From Thermobifida cellulosilytica TB100 (GTDB lineage: Bacteria > Actinomycetota > Actinomycetes > Streptosporangiales > Streptosporangiaceae), in NCBI RefSeq assembly GCF_001517975.1, contig NZ_KQ950180.1:131722-195721 (forward strand): a stretch of 64,000 nucleotides of DNA, given 5' to 3'. Every line of letters begins with the position of its first letter. The stretch's first letter is position 1. This document shows, piece by piece, positions 55,165 through 63,813 of this stretch. The position numbers and the translations under genes are program-made. The notes under the pieces are model-generated. The model had not been told where the DNA came from. It ran no database searches and saw nothing but the letters and a program-made list of their open reading frames with translations.

Positions 55165-56415
55165 ATGAAGTTCCGCAGCTTCAGCGTGCTGTCGGGCGCG
55201 GCGGTCCTCGCGCTGCTCGCGACCTCGTGCGGCGGCGGAGGCGACGAGACCGCGTCCTCAGAGGAGCCCGCAGACGGCACCATGGTCATCTGGGCCGACC
55301 CCAACCGAACCGACGTACTGATCCCCTACGCGGAGAAGTTCGGCGACGCGCACGGCGTCACCGTGGAGGTCGAGTCCGTCCCCAACGAGGACCTCCAGGA
55401 CAACTTCGTCACCGCCCACCAGGCGGGCTCTCCCCCCGACCTGGTGGTCGGCGCCCACGACTGGACGGGCAACCTGGTCCGCAACGGCGCCGTCGACCCG
55501 ATCCAGCTCCCCCAGGAGACGGCCGACGGCTTCGAGCAGGTCGCCCTCGACGCGGTGACCTTCGACGGCCAGCTCTACGGCGTGCCCTACGCCATGGAGA
55601 ACCTGGTGCTGTTCCGCAACACCGACCTGGCCCCCGACGCCCCCGAGAGCATCGAGGACCTCGTCGAGCAGGGCAGGAAGCTCAAGGACGACGGCAAAGT
55701 CGAGGAGATCCTGAGCCTCCAGGTGGGCTCGGAGGGCGACGCCTACCACATCTACCCGCTGTACACCTCCGCGGGCGGCTACCTGTTCGGCAGGGACGGC
55801 GAGGGCAGCCTCGACCCCTCCGACCTGGGCGTGGGCACCGACTCGTCCATCGAGGCGTTCGAGAAGATCGCCGAGCTCGGCGAGAAGGGCGAGGGCGTGC
55901 TCAAGCGCTCCATCGACAGCCAGAACGCCGGCCCGCTGTTCCACGAGGGCAGGACCGCCTTCCTCATCTCCGGCCCCTGGGCCATCGCGGACATGAAGGA
56001 GGCGGGCATCCCCTACGAGATCAGCCCCGTCCCCGGATTCGCCGACGGCGAGGAGGCCCGGCCCTTCATCGGCGTCCAGGCGTTCTTCGTCGCCTCCGGA
56101 GGCGCCAACAAGCTCCTCGCCCAGGAGTTCGTCACCAACTACGTGGCCGACCCGCAACTGGCCGTGGCGCTGTACCAGGCCGACCCCCGTCCCCCGGCGC
56201 TGACCTCGGCCCTGGACGCCGTCGCCGAGAGCAACCCCGACCTGGCCAAGATCGTCGAGGCCGGCGCGAACGGCGACCCGCTGCCCGCCATCCCCGAGAT
56301 GGCCGCCGTGTGGGGGCCGTTCGGACAGGCCGAGGCCGCCGTCATCGCCGGTGAGGACGTGGCCGAGGCCGTGAAGGCCGCGGGCGCCGCGATCTCCGAG
56401 CAGATCGGCGGCTGA
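55165..56415 (+). CDS. malE: Maltose/maltodextrin-binding lipoprotein
   Basis: This 416-residue ABC substrate-binding protein has a signal peptide with lipobox ATSC (cysteine about residue 23) followed by Gly-rich sequence, so it is anchored outside the membrane. Family segments are TMVIWADPNRTDVLIPYAEKFGDAHGVTVEVESVP, SPPDLVVGAHDWTGNLVRNGAVDPI, YGVPYAMENLVLFRNTDL, and HEGRTAFLISGPWAIADMKEAGIPYEISPVP. ATG 55165 has GAAGGAG upstream and gives the best signal peptide. Sugar specificity is inferred from MalE-like sequence, MalF/MalG partners and the GH13 neighbour. Confidence 0.92.
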   Translation: MKFRSFSVLSGAAVLALLATSCGGGGDETASSEEPADGTMVIWADPNRTDVLIPYAEKFGDAHGVTVEVESVPNEDLQDNFVTAHQAGSPPDLVVGAHDWTGNLVRNGAVDPIQLPQETADGFEQVALDAVTFDGQLYGVPYAMENLVLFRNTDLAPDAPESIEDLVEQGRKLKDDGKVEEILSLQVGSEGDAYHIYPLYTSAGGYLFGRDGEGSLDPSDLGVGTDSSIEAFEKIAELGEKGEGVLKRSIDSQNAGPLFHEGRTAFLISGPWAIADMKEAGIPYEISPVPGFADGEEARPFIGVQAFFVASGGANKLLAQEFVTNYVADPQLAVALYQADPRPPALTSALDAVAESNPDLAKIVEAGANGDPLPAIPEMAAVWGPFGQAEAAVIAGEDVAEAVKAAGAAISEQIGG

Positions 56416-56420
56416 CCGCG

Positions 56421-58031
56421 GTGGCCCGCAACGCCGCAGCGGGCGCCCCGGAAAGGGCGCCCGCTCCCACGTCCCGCGTCCGCGGAGCGCCCTCCGCCTC
56501 GGTGGCCGGGCTGGCCCTCAAGATCGGCGCGCTGGGCCTGGCCTCCGCCCTGGCGATCTGGGCGGCCGTCCCGCTCGTCGGCGCGGCCAACTGGATCGGG
56601 GTGGGGATCGTCGCCGCGGTGACGGCCCTCGTCTTCTACGTCTACCTGTCGCCCCGCCACGTGCCGCTGAAGTACCTGCTGCCCGGCACGCTGCTGCTCA
56701 TCGCCTTCCAGATCCTGCCGGTGCTGTACACCGTCAGCACCTCGGTGACGAACTTCGGCGACGGGCACCGCGGCGACAAGGAGCAGGCCATCGCGGCGAT
56801 CGAGGCCTACTCCGTGGTGCGCTCCCCCGACTCGCCCAGCTACACCCTCACCGTGGCGGCCGACGGCGACCCGGCGACCGGAGACCTGGTGTTCCTGCTG
56901 ACCGCCGCCGACGGAACCGTCTACGCGGGCGACGCCGAAGGGCTCACCGAGCTCGACGCCGACGACGTCGCCGTCGACCCCTCGGGCAAGGTCACCGAGG
57001 CCGAGGACTACACCGTCCTCACCACCGCCGAGATCAACGAGCGCGGCAACGAGATCGCCGACTTCGCGGTCCCCACCGGCGACGGCACCGGCATCCGCTC
57101 CAGCGGGCTGTCCATGGCCTACGAGGGCCGGGCCACCCGCACCTACCAGGAGGACTGCGACTGCGTCGTGGACTCCGCCACCGGGGTGGAGTACGTCGCC
57201 GACGACGCCGCGGGCGCCTTCGTCTCCGCCGACGGGCAGCGGCTGCTCCAGGGCTGGCAGGTCGGCGTCGGCTTCGACAACTTCCTGCGGTTCGTCACCG
57301 ACCCGACCACCGCCTCCTCGTTCCTGTCCATCCTCACCTGGAACATCGGCTTCGCCGCGGGCACCACGCTGCTGGTCTTCGCCCTGGGGCTGGGCCTGGC
57401 CCTGCTCATGCACACCCGCACGCCCCTGCGCGGCCGCACCCTCTACCGGATCCTGCTGGTCCTGCCCTACGCGATGCCCTCGTTCGCGATGCTGCTGCTG
57501 TGGCGCGACATGTTCAACACCGACTTCGGGCTGATCAACCGGGTGCTGGGACTGGACGTGAACTGGCTGGGCAACGCCTGGACCGCGCGCGGCTCGATCC
57601 TGCTGGTCAACACCTGGCTCGGCTTCCCGTACATGTTCCTGGTGGCCACCGGGGCGTTGCAGTCGATCCCCCGGGAGCTGGGGCAGGCCGCCCGGATCGA
57701 CGGCGCGGGCGCCTGGCAGGCGTTCCGCCACGTCACCCTGCCGCTGCTGATGGTCGCCATGACCCCCATCCTGGTCTCCACCTTCGCGTTCAACTTCAAC
57801 AACTTCAACGCGGTGTGGCTGACCACCGCGGGCGGGCCGTTCCGTCCCGACAACCCGCTGGCCGGCGCCACCGACCTGCTCATCACCTACACCTTCCGGC
57901 TGGCCTTCGGCGGCCAGGGCGCCCAGTACGGGTTCGCCTCGGCGGTGTCGGTCCTCATCTTCCTGATCGTGGCGCTGCTGTCCGTGGTGAGCCTGCGGCA
58001 GAGCCGCTCCCTGGAGGAGGTGAACCGGTGA
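56421..58031 (+). CDS. malF: Maltose ABC transporter permease MalF
   Basis: This 536-residue permease has an unusually long outer loop (about residues 110-290), as in the P2 domain of MalF, between an early helix (YLLPGTLLLIAFQILPVLYTVSTSVTNF) and the transmembrane core (FLSILTWNIGFAAGTTLLVFALGLGLALLMHT). The EAA coupling loop is ELGQAARIDGAGAWQAFRHVTLPLL. GTG starts 5 bases after the malE stop. The stop overlaps malG (GTGA). It pairs with MalG to form the pore. Confidence 0.93.
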   Translation: MARNAAAGAPERAPAPTSRVRGAPSASVAGLALKIGALGLASALAIWAAVPLVGAANWIGVGIVAAVTALVFYVYLSPRHVPLKYLLPGTLLLIAFQILPVLYTVSTSVTNFGDGHRGDKEQAIAAIEAYSVVRSPDSPSYTLTVAADGDPATGDLVFLLTAADGTVYAGDAEGLTELDADDVAVDPSGKVTEAEDYTVLTTAEINERGNEIADFAVPTGDGTGIRSSGLSMAYEGRATRTYQEDCDCVVDSATGVEYVADDAAGAFVSADGQRLLQGWQVGVGFDNFLRFVTDPTTASSFLSILTWNIGFAAGTTLLVFALGLGLALLMHTRTPLRGRTLYRILLVLPYAMPSFAMLLLWRDMFNTDFGLINRVLGLDVNWLGNAWTARGSILLVNTWLGFPYMFLVATGALQSIPRELGQAARIDGAGAWQAFRHVTLPLLMVAMTPILVSTFAFNFNNFNAVWLTTAGGPFRPDNPLAGATDLLITYTFRLAFGGQGAQYGFASAVSVLIFLIVALLSVVSLRQSRSLEEVNR

Positions 58032-58903
58032 CGACCGCCGCGACACGCAACCGGCGCGCCCTGCGGTGGCTGCGGGAGAACTCCTGGCGGCACCTGCTGC
58101 TGTGGTTCGCGCTGGCCTTCGCGCTGTTCCCGATCCTGTTCGTGGTCTCGGCCGCGCTCAACCCGCTGGGCACGCTCAGCTCCAGCCACCTGCTGCCCAG
58201 CGGGGCGTCCCTGGACAACGCGCGGGAGCTGTTCGCGACCACCCCGTTCGGGTCCTGGTACGTCAACTCCATGGTGCTGGCGCTGTGCAACGCCGCGGTC
58301 ACGGTGTTCCTGTCCGCGCTGGCCGCCTACGCCTTCAGCCGCTTCCGGTTCACCGGACGGCGCCTCGGCCTGCTCGGCATCCTGCTGATCCAGATGTTCC
58401 CGCAGTTCCTGGCGATCGTGGCGATCTACCTGATATTCAACACGGTCACCGACTACTGGCCCGCGTTCGGCTTCGACACCCGCTGGGGCCTGCTGCTGGT
58501 CTACCTGGGCGGCGCGCTGAGCGTGAACACCTGGCTGATGAAGGGCTTCTTCGACACCGTTCCGGCGGAGCTCGACGAGTCCGCCAAGGTCGACGGCGCC
58601 AGCCACGCCCAGGCGTTCTTCCGCATCATGCTGCCGCTGGTGACCCCGGTGCTGGCGATCGTCGGACTGCTGGTGTTCATCAACACCGTCAACGAGTTCC
58701 TCATCGCCACCGTGTTCCTGCGCGACCCGGAGGCCAAGACGGTCGCGCTGGGCCTGTACTCGCTGGTGGCCGACGAACGCAACGCCAACTTCGGCCTGTT
58801 CGCGGTGGGCACCCTGCTCGTCGCGCTGCCGACCATGGCGGTCTTCTGGTTCCTGCAACGCTACATCGTCGAGGGGCTGACCTCGGGCGCGGTCAAGGGA
58901 TGA
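58028..58903 (+). CDS. malG: Maltose ABC transporter permease MalG
   Basis: This 291-residue permease has six membrane helices (LLWFALAFALFPILFVVSAALNPLG first, LFAVGTLLVALPTMAVFWFL last) and the EAA loop ELDESAKVDGASHAQAFFRIMLPLVTP. The C-terminus is VEGLTSGAVKG, as in MalG proteins. The GTG start overlaps the malF stop. There is no ATPase gene after it, so a shared ATPase elsewhere (MsiK-type in Streptomyces) presumably powers it. A strong hairpin ends the operon. Confidence 0.94.
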   Translation: MTTAATRNRRALRWLRENSWRHLLLWFALAFALFPILFVVSAALNPLGTLSSSHLLPSGASLDNARELFATTPFGSWYVNSMVLALCNAAVTVFLSALAAYAFSRFRFTGRRLGLLGILLIQMFPQFLAIVAIYLIFNTVTDYWPAFGFDTRWGLLLVYLGGALSVNTWLMKGFFDTVPAELDESAKVDGASHAQAFFRIMLPLVTPVLAIVGLLVFINTVNEFLIATVFLRDPEAKTVALGLYSLVADERNANFGLFAVGTLLVALPTMAVFWFLQRYIVEGLTSGAVKG

Positions 58904-58954
58904 GCCCCGGGCCGGTGCGACCGCCCTCTCCCCGGCCCGCACCGGCCCCTCCGC

Positions 58955-58990
58955 GACGCGCTCCCCGGTGTGCGGGCCGGGGAGCGCGTC
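58955..58990. terminator. Bidirectional hairpin terminator
   Basis: Perfect 14-base arms (GACGCGCTCCCCGG and complement) surround an 8-base loop. It lies between the convergent malG and lepA genes and ends 2 nt before the lepA stop. Confidence 0.75.
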
Positions 58991-58991
58991 C

Positions 58992-60836
58992 CTACTTCTT
59001 CTTGCCGTCCTTGCCCTCGCCGGAGCTCTCGGTGGACAGCGCCGAGATGAACGCCTCCTGCGGCACCTCGACCCGGCCCACCATCTTCATGCGCTTCTTG
59101 CCCTCCTTCTGCTTCTCCAGCAGCTTGCGCTTGCGGCTGATGTCGCCGCCGTAGCACTTGGAGAGCACGTCCTTGCGCAGGGCGCGGATGTTCTCGCGGG
59201 CGATCACCCGGGAGCCGATGGCGGCCTGGATGGGCACCTCGAACTGCTGCCGGGGGATGAGCTCCCGCAGCTTCTTGGTCATCTCCACGCCGTAGGAGTA
59301 GGCGTTGTCGCGGTGCACGATCGCGGAGAAGGCGTCGACCACCTGGCCCTGCAACAGGATGTCGACCTTGACCAGGTCGGCGGCCTGCTCCCCGGACGGC
59401 TCGTAGTCCAGCGAGGCGTACCCCTTGGTGCGGGACTTGAGCTGGTCGAAGAAGTCGAAGACGATCTCGGCGAGCGGCAGCGTGTAACGCATCTCCACCC
59501 GGTCCTCGGACAGGTAGTCCATGCCCTCCAGCGAACCGCGCCGCCCCTGGCACAGCTCCATGATCGGTCCGACGTAGTCGGCGGGCGTCAGCACGGTGGC
59601 CTTCACCACCGGCTCGCGGACCTCGGCGATCTTGCCCTCGGGGAACTCGCTGGGGTTGGTCACCGTGTGCTCGGCGCCGTTCTCCATGCGGACGCGGTAG
59701 ACCACGTTGGGCGCGGTGGAGATGAGCGCCAGGTCGAACTCGCGCTCCAGCCGGTCCCGGGTGATCTCCAGGTGCAGCAGCCCCAGGAACCCGCAGCGGA
59801 ACCCGAATCCCAGCGCCGCGGAGGTCTCCGGCTCGAACACCAGGGCCGCGTCGTTGAGCTGCAACTTCTCCAGGGCGTCGCGCAGCACCGGGTAGTCGGT
59901 GCCCTCGATCGGGTACAGCCCGGAGAACACCATCGGCTTGGGGTCGCGGTAGCCGGGCAGCCCCTCCGCGGCGGGGGAGGCGGCGGAGGTGACGGTGTCG
60001 CCGACCTTGGACTGGCGCACGTCCTTGACGCCGGTGATGATGTAGCCGACCTCGCCCACGCCCAGGGACTCCACCCTGGTGGGCTCGGGCGAGCTCACCC
60101 CGATCTCCAGCGTCTCGTGGGTGGCCTTGGTCGACATCATCTGGATGCGCTCGCGGGTGTTGAGCTGCCCGTCGACGACCCGCACGTAGGTGACCACGCC
60201 CCGGTAGGTGTCGTAGACCGAGTCGAAGATCATGGCGCGCGCGGGCGCGTCCGCGTCGCCGACCGGCGGCGGGATGCGGGTGACGATCTCGTTGAGCAGC
60301 TCCTCCACGCCCTCGCCGGTCTTGGCGCTGACCCGGAGCACGTCCGACGGCTCGCAGCCGATGATGCCCGCCAGCTCGGCCGCGTACTTCTCGGGCTGGG
60401 CCGCGGGCAGGTCGATCTTGTTGAGCACCGGGATGATCGTCAGGTCGTTCTCCAGCGCCAGGTACAGGTTGGCCAGCGTCTGGGCCTCGATGCCCTGCGC
60501 CGCGTCGACCAGCAGGACCGCGCCCTCGCAGGCGGCCAGCGACCGGGAGACCTCGTAGCTGAAGTCCACGTGGCCAGGCGTGTCGATGAGGTTGAGCACG
60601 TAGGTCACGTCGTCGAGCGCGGTGAAGGGCAGCCGCACCGCCTGCGACTTGATCGTGATGCCACGCTCGCGTTCGATGTCCATGCGGTCGAGGTACTGGG
60701 CACGCATCTGGCGTTCCTCGACCACACCGGTCAGTTGCAGCATGCGGTCGGCCAGTGTCGACTTGCCATGGTCGATGTGCGCGATGATGCAGAAGTTCCG
60801 GATCAGCGCGGGATCGGTCCGAGTTGGCTGTGGCAC
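58992..60836 (-). CDS. lepA: Elongation factor 4 (LepA)
   Basis: This 614-residue translational GTPase can back-translocate ribosomes and aid initiation. G1 is [10 protein letters not shown]2/G3 RGITIKSQ and [12 protein letters not shown]4 NKIDLP, and G5 [12 protein letters not shown]. Domain signatures include the LepA-specific C-terminal region ([46 protein letters not shown]). GTG 60836 gives the family N-terminus [24 protein letters not shown]. It is usually near rpsT in actinobacteria, as here. Confidence 0.97.
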   Translation of the reverse strand: MPQPTRTDPALIRNFCIIAHIDHGKSTLADRMLQLTGVVEERQMRAQYLDRMDIERERGITIKSQAVRLPFTALDDVTYVLNLIDTPGHVDFSYEVSRSLAACEGAVLLVDAAQGIEAQTLANLYLALENDLTIIPVLNKIDLPAAQPEKYAAELAGIIGCEPSDVLRVSAKTGEGVEELLNEIVTRIPPPVGDADAPARAMIFDSVYDTYRGVVTYVRVVDGQLNTRERIQMMSTKATHETLEIGVSSPEPTRVESLGVGEVGYIITGVKDVRQSKVGDTVTSAASPAAEGLPGYRDPKPMVFSGLYPIEGTDYPVLRDALEKLQLNDAALVFEPETSAALGFGFRCGFLGLLHLEITRDRLEREFDLALISTAPNVVYRVRMENGAEHTVTNPSEFPEGKIAEVREPVVKATVLTPADYVGPIMELCQGRRGSLEGMDYLSEDRVEMRYTLPLAEIVFDFFDQLKSRTKGYASLDYEPSGEQAADLVKVDILLQGQVVDAFSAIVHRDNAYSYGVEMTKKLRELIPRQQFEVPIQAAIGSRVIARENIRALRKDVLSKCYGGDISRKRKLLEKQKEGKKRMKMVGRVEVPQEAFISALSTESSGEGKDGKKK

Positions 60837-61016
60837 CGTGGTCCGTTCACATTCTTCGAGGTCGGATGGGCACGACGCGGCGGGAGCGCACGCGCGGCCC
60901 CGGATTCGGGCGGTGTCCCCATGGTCCCACGGGTGCGACATCGGGCGGTACCACGGGCCAGAATGGGACACACGGCCCCCACCAGGCTATGCGACGACAC
61001 GAACCGGGAGACCCAC

Positions 61017-61976
61017 GTGCGCTGGCTACTCACACGTCTTCTCGCGGGACTGGCCGCGGTACTGGTGGTGGCGGTGGGCGCGGGCGTGCTGCTGGCCGCG
61101 CAGTTCTCCGGCGAGAAGGCGGAGTGGGCGGTCTCCACGGGCGCGGACGCGGCGTGGCTGGACGCCTCCTGGCTCGACGGGGAGGCCGACCTCGCCGCCG
61201 CGCTGCCCCGGCTGCGCTCCTTCTCCGAGGTGTACGTGCACGTGGGGGAGATCGCCGAGGACGGGTCGGTGGACCCCGACGGCTACGCGCAGGCCGGCGC
61301 CTTCCTGGAGCGGATGGGGCGGGAACTGCCCGAGGTGCGCGTCCTGGGCTGGCTGAGCAGCACCGCCGACGGCTCGTCGCTGCTGGAGGACCGCGTGCCC
61401 AAGGAGGCCCGTGCCCGCCTGGTGGAGGCGGCCGCCGCGGTGGTGGACGCCGGCTTCGACGGGGTGCACTACGACATCACCCCGGTCACCGTCAACGACC
61501 CGGGCTTCGTCGCCCTGCTGGAGGAGACCCGCGAGGCGGTCGGCGAGGAGGCGGTGCTGTCGGTGCTCGCGCTGCCGGTGGAGCCGCTGCCCGGGGTGCG
61601 GCTGCCGGTGTTCCTCGCCGAACGGGGGGAGCGCTACTGGTCCACCGGCTTCCTGCAACGGGTCGCGGAGCCGGCCGACGTGGTCGTGGTCTCCGGCGGC
61701 GGCACCGGCATGCCGGGCGGCTCCCTGTACGGCGGCTTCATGGCGCGCCAGACCGAGCTGGCCCTGCGCGCGGTCCCCGAGGAGACGGGGCTGCGGATCG
61801 GCACGCCGCGCGACGCCGCCCCCGACGACCTGGCGACCGCGGCGGAGGCGGTGCGCATCGCGCTGACCGGGCACGGCGAACGCGACGGCTTCGGGATGGC
61901 GGTGCACGCGCCGGAGGCCATGGCCGAGGAGGAGTGGGCGGCGTTCGAGGAGGGCTGGCTGGCGCCCAGCCGCTGA
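61017..61976 (+). CDS. Membrane-anchored GH18-like barrel protein, degenerate active site
   Basis: This 319-residue protein starts with a hydrophobic helix (about 4-25, LLTRLLAGLAAVLVVAVGAGVLLAA) and continues as a TIM-barrel-like outer domain. FDGVHYDITPVTVNDPGFVALLEETREAVG is the strand-4 region comparable with GH18 DGxDxDxE, but the second Asp is His and the catalytic Glu position is Thr. GFGMAVHAPEAMAEEEWAAF lies near the end. GTG 61017 has GGGAG 6 nt upstream. It may be a sugar-binding or otherwise repurposed hydrolase-like protein. Function unknown. Confidence 0.72.
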   Translation: MRWLLTRLLAGLAAVLVVAVGAGVLLAAQFSGEKAEWAVSTGADAAWLDASWLDGEADLAAALPRLRSFSEVYVHVGEIAEDGSVDPDGYAQAGAFLERMGRELPEVRVLGWLSSTADGSSLLEDRVPKEARARLVEAAAAVVDAGFDGVHYDITPVTVNDPGFVALLEETREAVGEEAVLSVLALPVEPLPGVRLPVFLAERGERYWSTGFLQRVAEPADVVVVSGGGTGMPGGSLYGGFMARQTELALRAVPEETGLRIGTPRDAAPDDLATAAEAVRIALTGHGERDGFGMAVHAPEAMAEEEWAAFEEGWLAPSR

Positions 61977-62012
61977 ACAGGCGTCGCGGTGCGAGCAGCC
62001 CGGGTGACGGGG

Positions 62013-62018
62013 CATAAT
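62013..62018 (+). promoter_or_regulatory. -10 element upstream of rpsT
   Basis: CATAAT is the best -10 in the 196-base region before rpsT; TGCGAG 17 bases upstream is a poor -35. It would give a leader of about 150 nt, room for feedback control by S20. No known leader fold is recognised. Confidence 0.35.
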
Positions 62019-62172
62019 GGAAGTCCGTGTCTCGGACGTTCCACGTTCGATTGAGCCCTTGGTCTCAGCACTCGCGTCGGCCTCCGCGGACCTCCTTGTG
62101 GATCGGCTGCCCACAACCGCGGTCCGGGTGTCCCCGGCGCGCACCCTGACAGCAACTGGAGCATGTTTTCGC

Positions 62173-62442
62173 ATGGCGAACATCAAGTCGCAGAAGAAGC
62201 GCAACCGGCAGAACGAGAAGGCCCGTCTGCGCAACCGGGCGGTCAAGTCCTCGCTCAAGACCGCCATCCGCAAGTTCCGTGAAGCTGCCGAGGCCGGGAA
62301 CGTCGAAGAGGCGGTCGTCCTCCAGCGCGCCGCCGCGCGCCTGCTGGACAAGGCCGTCAGCAAGGGTGTCATCCACAAGAACCAGGCCGCGAACCGCAAG
62401 AGCGCGATCGCGAAGCGGCTCAACCAGTTGCAGAACGCCTAG
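62173..62442 (+). CDS. rpsT: 30S ribosomal protein S20
   Basis: This 89-residue protein is highly basic and helical: [35 protein letters not shown], then [19 protein letters not shown]. It is a primary 16S rRNA-binding protein of the small subunit. Length and sequence match the family exactly. GGAG lies 11 nt upstream. It is transcribed away from lepA and ended by a strong terminator. Confidence 0.98.
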   Translation: MANIKSQKKRNRQNEKARLRNRAVKSSLKTAIRKFREAAEAGNVEEAVVLQRAAARLLDKAVSKGVIHKNQAANRKSAIAKRLNQLQNA

Positions 62443-62457
62443 TTCTCGCACAGACGC

Positions 62458-62495
62458 CGGAGGCCGGACCCCCAGGGTCCGGCCTCCGCTCTTTT
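62458..62495 (+). terminator. Rho-independent terminator of rpsT
   Basis: CGGAGGCCGGACCC and GGGTCCGGCCTCCG form perfect 14-base arms around CCA, followed by CTCTTTT. It starts 15 nt after the rpsT stop. Confidence 0.88.
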
Positions 62496-62607
62496 CGCTC
62501 CCGGGAGGCCGCCGGGAGCGGCACGGCCGACCGGGCCGGTCCGGGTTGTCCACAGGCGGGGGTTCTTGTGCGGCGACGCCCCGGCGCCGCGCCCTAGCGT
62601 CGACGCC

Positions 62608-63813
62608 ATGGCATCTCGACACCCCTCGTCCGTTCCCTCCGCCACCCCGGAGCAGCGGCTGCGGGCCCTGGTCCGGCCCGTCCGCTGCGCCCCCGCTCCC
62701 GAAGCCGCGGCCGACGACGGCGCCGACCTTCCCGCGCCTCCTCCCGTCCCCGACGGCGACGACGGCTCGGAGCCGCCGCTCATACCGCCGCCGCCACCGC
62801 CCTACGCCGTGGTCGACCCGCCCGACCGGCACGCCCCGGAGTCGGCACCAAAGCCCGTTCCGCCGTCCGCCGCGTCTGCCGACGGCGGCGCACTCGGGCC
62901 GTCCGCGACTCCGGACGACGCCTCCGGGCGCGACGGCCCCCACGTCCTGCCCCCGCCCGCCGCCCCCGTGTTCTGGGAGGAGCCCCGGGACGCGGGCAGC
63001 GGCGGCGCGGAGCCGCCTCCTGCGCCGGCCCGGTCCCCGGGCGGCCGCGGGCGGGACCGACGGCGCGGGGACGGCGGCGGGGTCCGCCTGCCCCCGCCGG
63101 AGGAGCCGCCTCCCGGATACGTGCGGCTGCTGCCCTCCGGCCCCGCCGAGCGGCGGCTTCCGGCACCGCTCGCGGCACTGCTGGAGCGGCTGCCGTTCCC
63201 GGGTGGGGAGGACCGTCCCCGCCTGGGCGCCTCCGGGGTCTTCGCGCTGGCCGCGGTGTGCCTGCTGGCGGCGGGGGCCACCGGGTGGTTCATGGTCGCC
63301 GCCCGTCCCGCCTCCGCCCCGGCCCCGCCCGTGCCCTCCCCCGCCGCCTCCCCGTCCGCCGCCGGCGCGGGGGGCACGGTGGTCGTCCACGTCGGCGGCG
63401 AGGTCGAGTCGCCCGGTGTGGTCACCCTGCCCGCCGGTTCCCGGGTGGCCGACGCCATCGAGGCCGCGGGCGGGCTGCTGCCCGACGCCGACCCCGGGCT
63501 GCTCAACCTGGCCCGCCCGCTCGTCGACGGCGAGCAGGTGCTCGTGGGCGTCACTCCGCCGCCCGCGCCCTCCCCCGGCCAGGCGGCCCCGGGCGGCGGT
63601 GTCGGCGGCGGAACGATCGACCTCAACACCGCGACCGCCGAGCAGTTGCAGACCCTGCCGGGAATCGGCCCGGTACTGGCCCGGCGCATCGTCGACTACC
63701 GCACCTCCCACGGCGGCTTCACCTCGGTGGAGCAGTTGCGCGACGTCACCGGCATCGGCGACCGCCGCTTCGAGGAGCTGCGCGGCCTGGTCCACGTGGG
63801 CGGGGTGTCGTGA
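62608..63813 (+). CDS. comEA: ComEA-like DNA-binding protein with long Pro-rich N-terminus
   Basis: This 401-residue protein has about 200 residues of Pro/Ala/acidic disordered cytoplasmic sequence, one membrane helix (about 212-232, SGVFALAAVCLLAAGATGWFMVA), an SLBB domain (GTVVVHVGGEVESPGVVTLPAGSRVADAIEAAGGL) and the helix-hairpin-helix DNA-binding pair (IDLNTATAEQLQTLPGIGPVLARRIVDYR, FTSVEQLRDVTGIGDRRFEEL). ComEA binds incoming DNA in competent bacteria. The stop overlaps comEC (GTGA). Whether it works in competence in actinobacteria is unproven. Confidence 0.9.
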   Translation: MASRHPSSVPSATPEQRLRALVRPVRCAPAPEAAADDGADLPAPPPVPDGDDGSEPPLIPPPPPPYAVVDPPDRHAPESAPKPVPPSAASADGGALGPSATPDDASGRDGPHVLPPPAAPVFWEEPRDAGSGGAEPPPAPARSPGGRGRDRRRGDGGGVRLPPPEEPPPGYVRLLPSGPAERRLPAPLAALLERLPFPGGEDRPRLGASGVFALAAVCLLAAGATGWFMVAARPASAPAPPVPSPAASPSAAGAGGTVVVHVGGEVESPGVVTLPAGSRVADAIEAAGGLLPDADPGLLNLARPLVDGEQVLVGVTPPPAPSPGQAAPGGGVGGGTIDLNTATAEQLQTLPGIGPVLARRIVDYRTSHGGFTSVEQLRDVTGIGDRRFEELRGLVHVGGVS

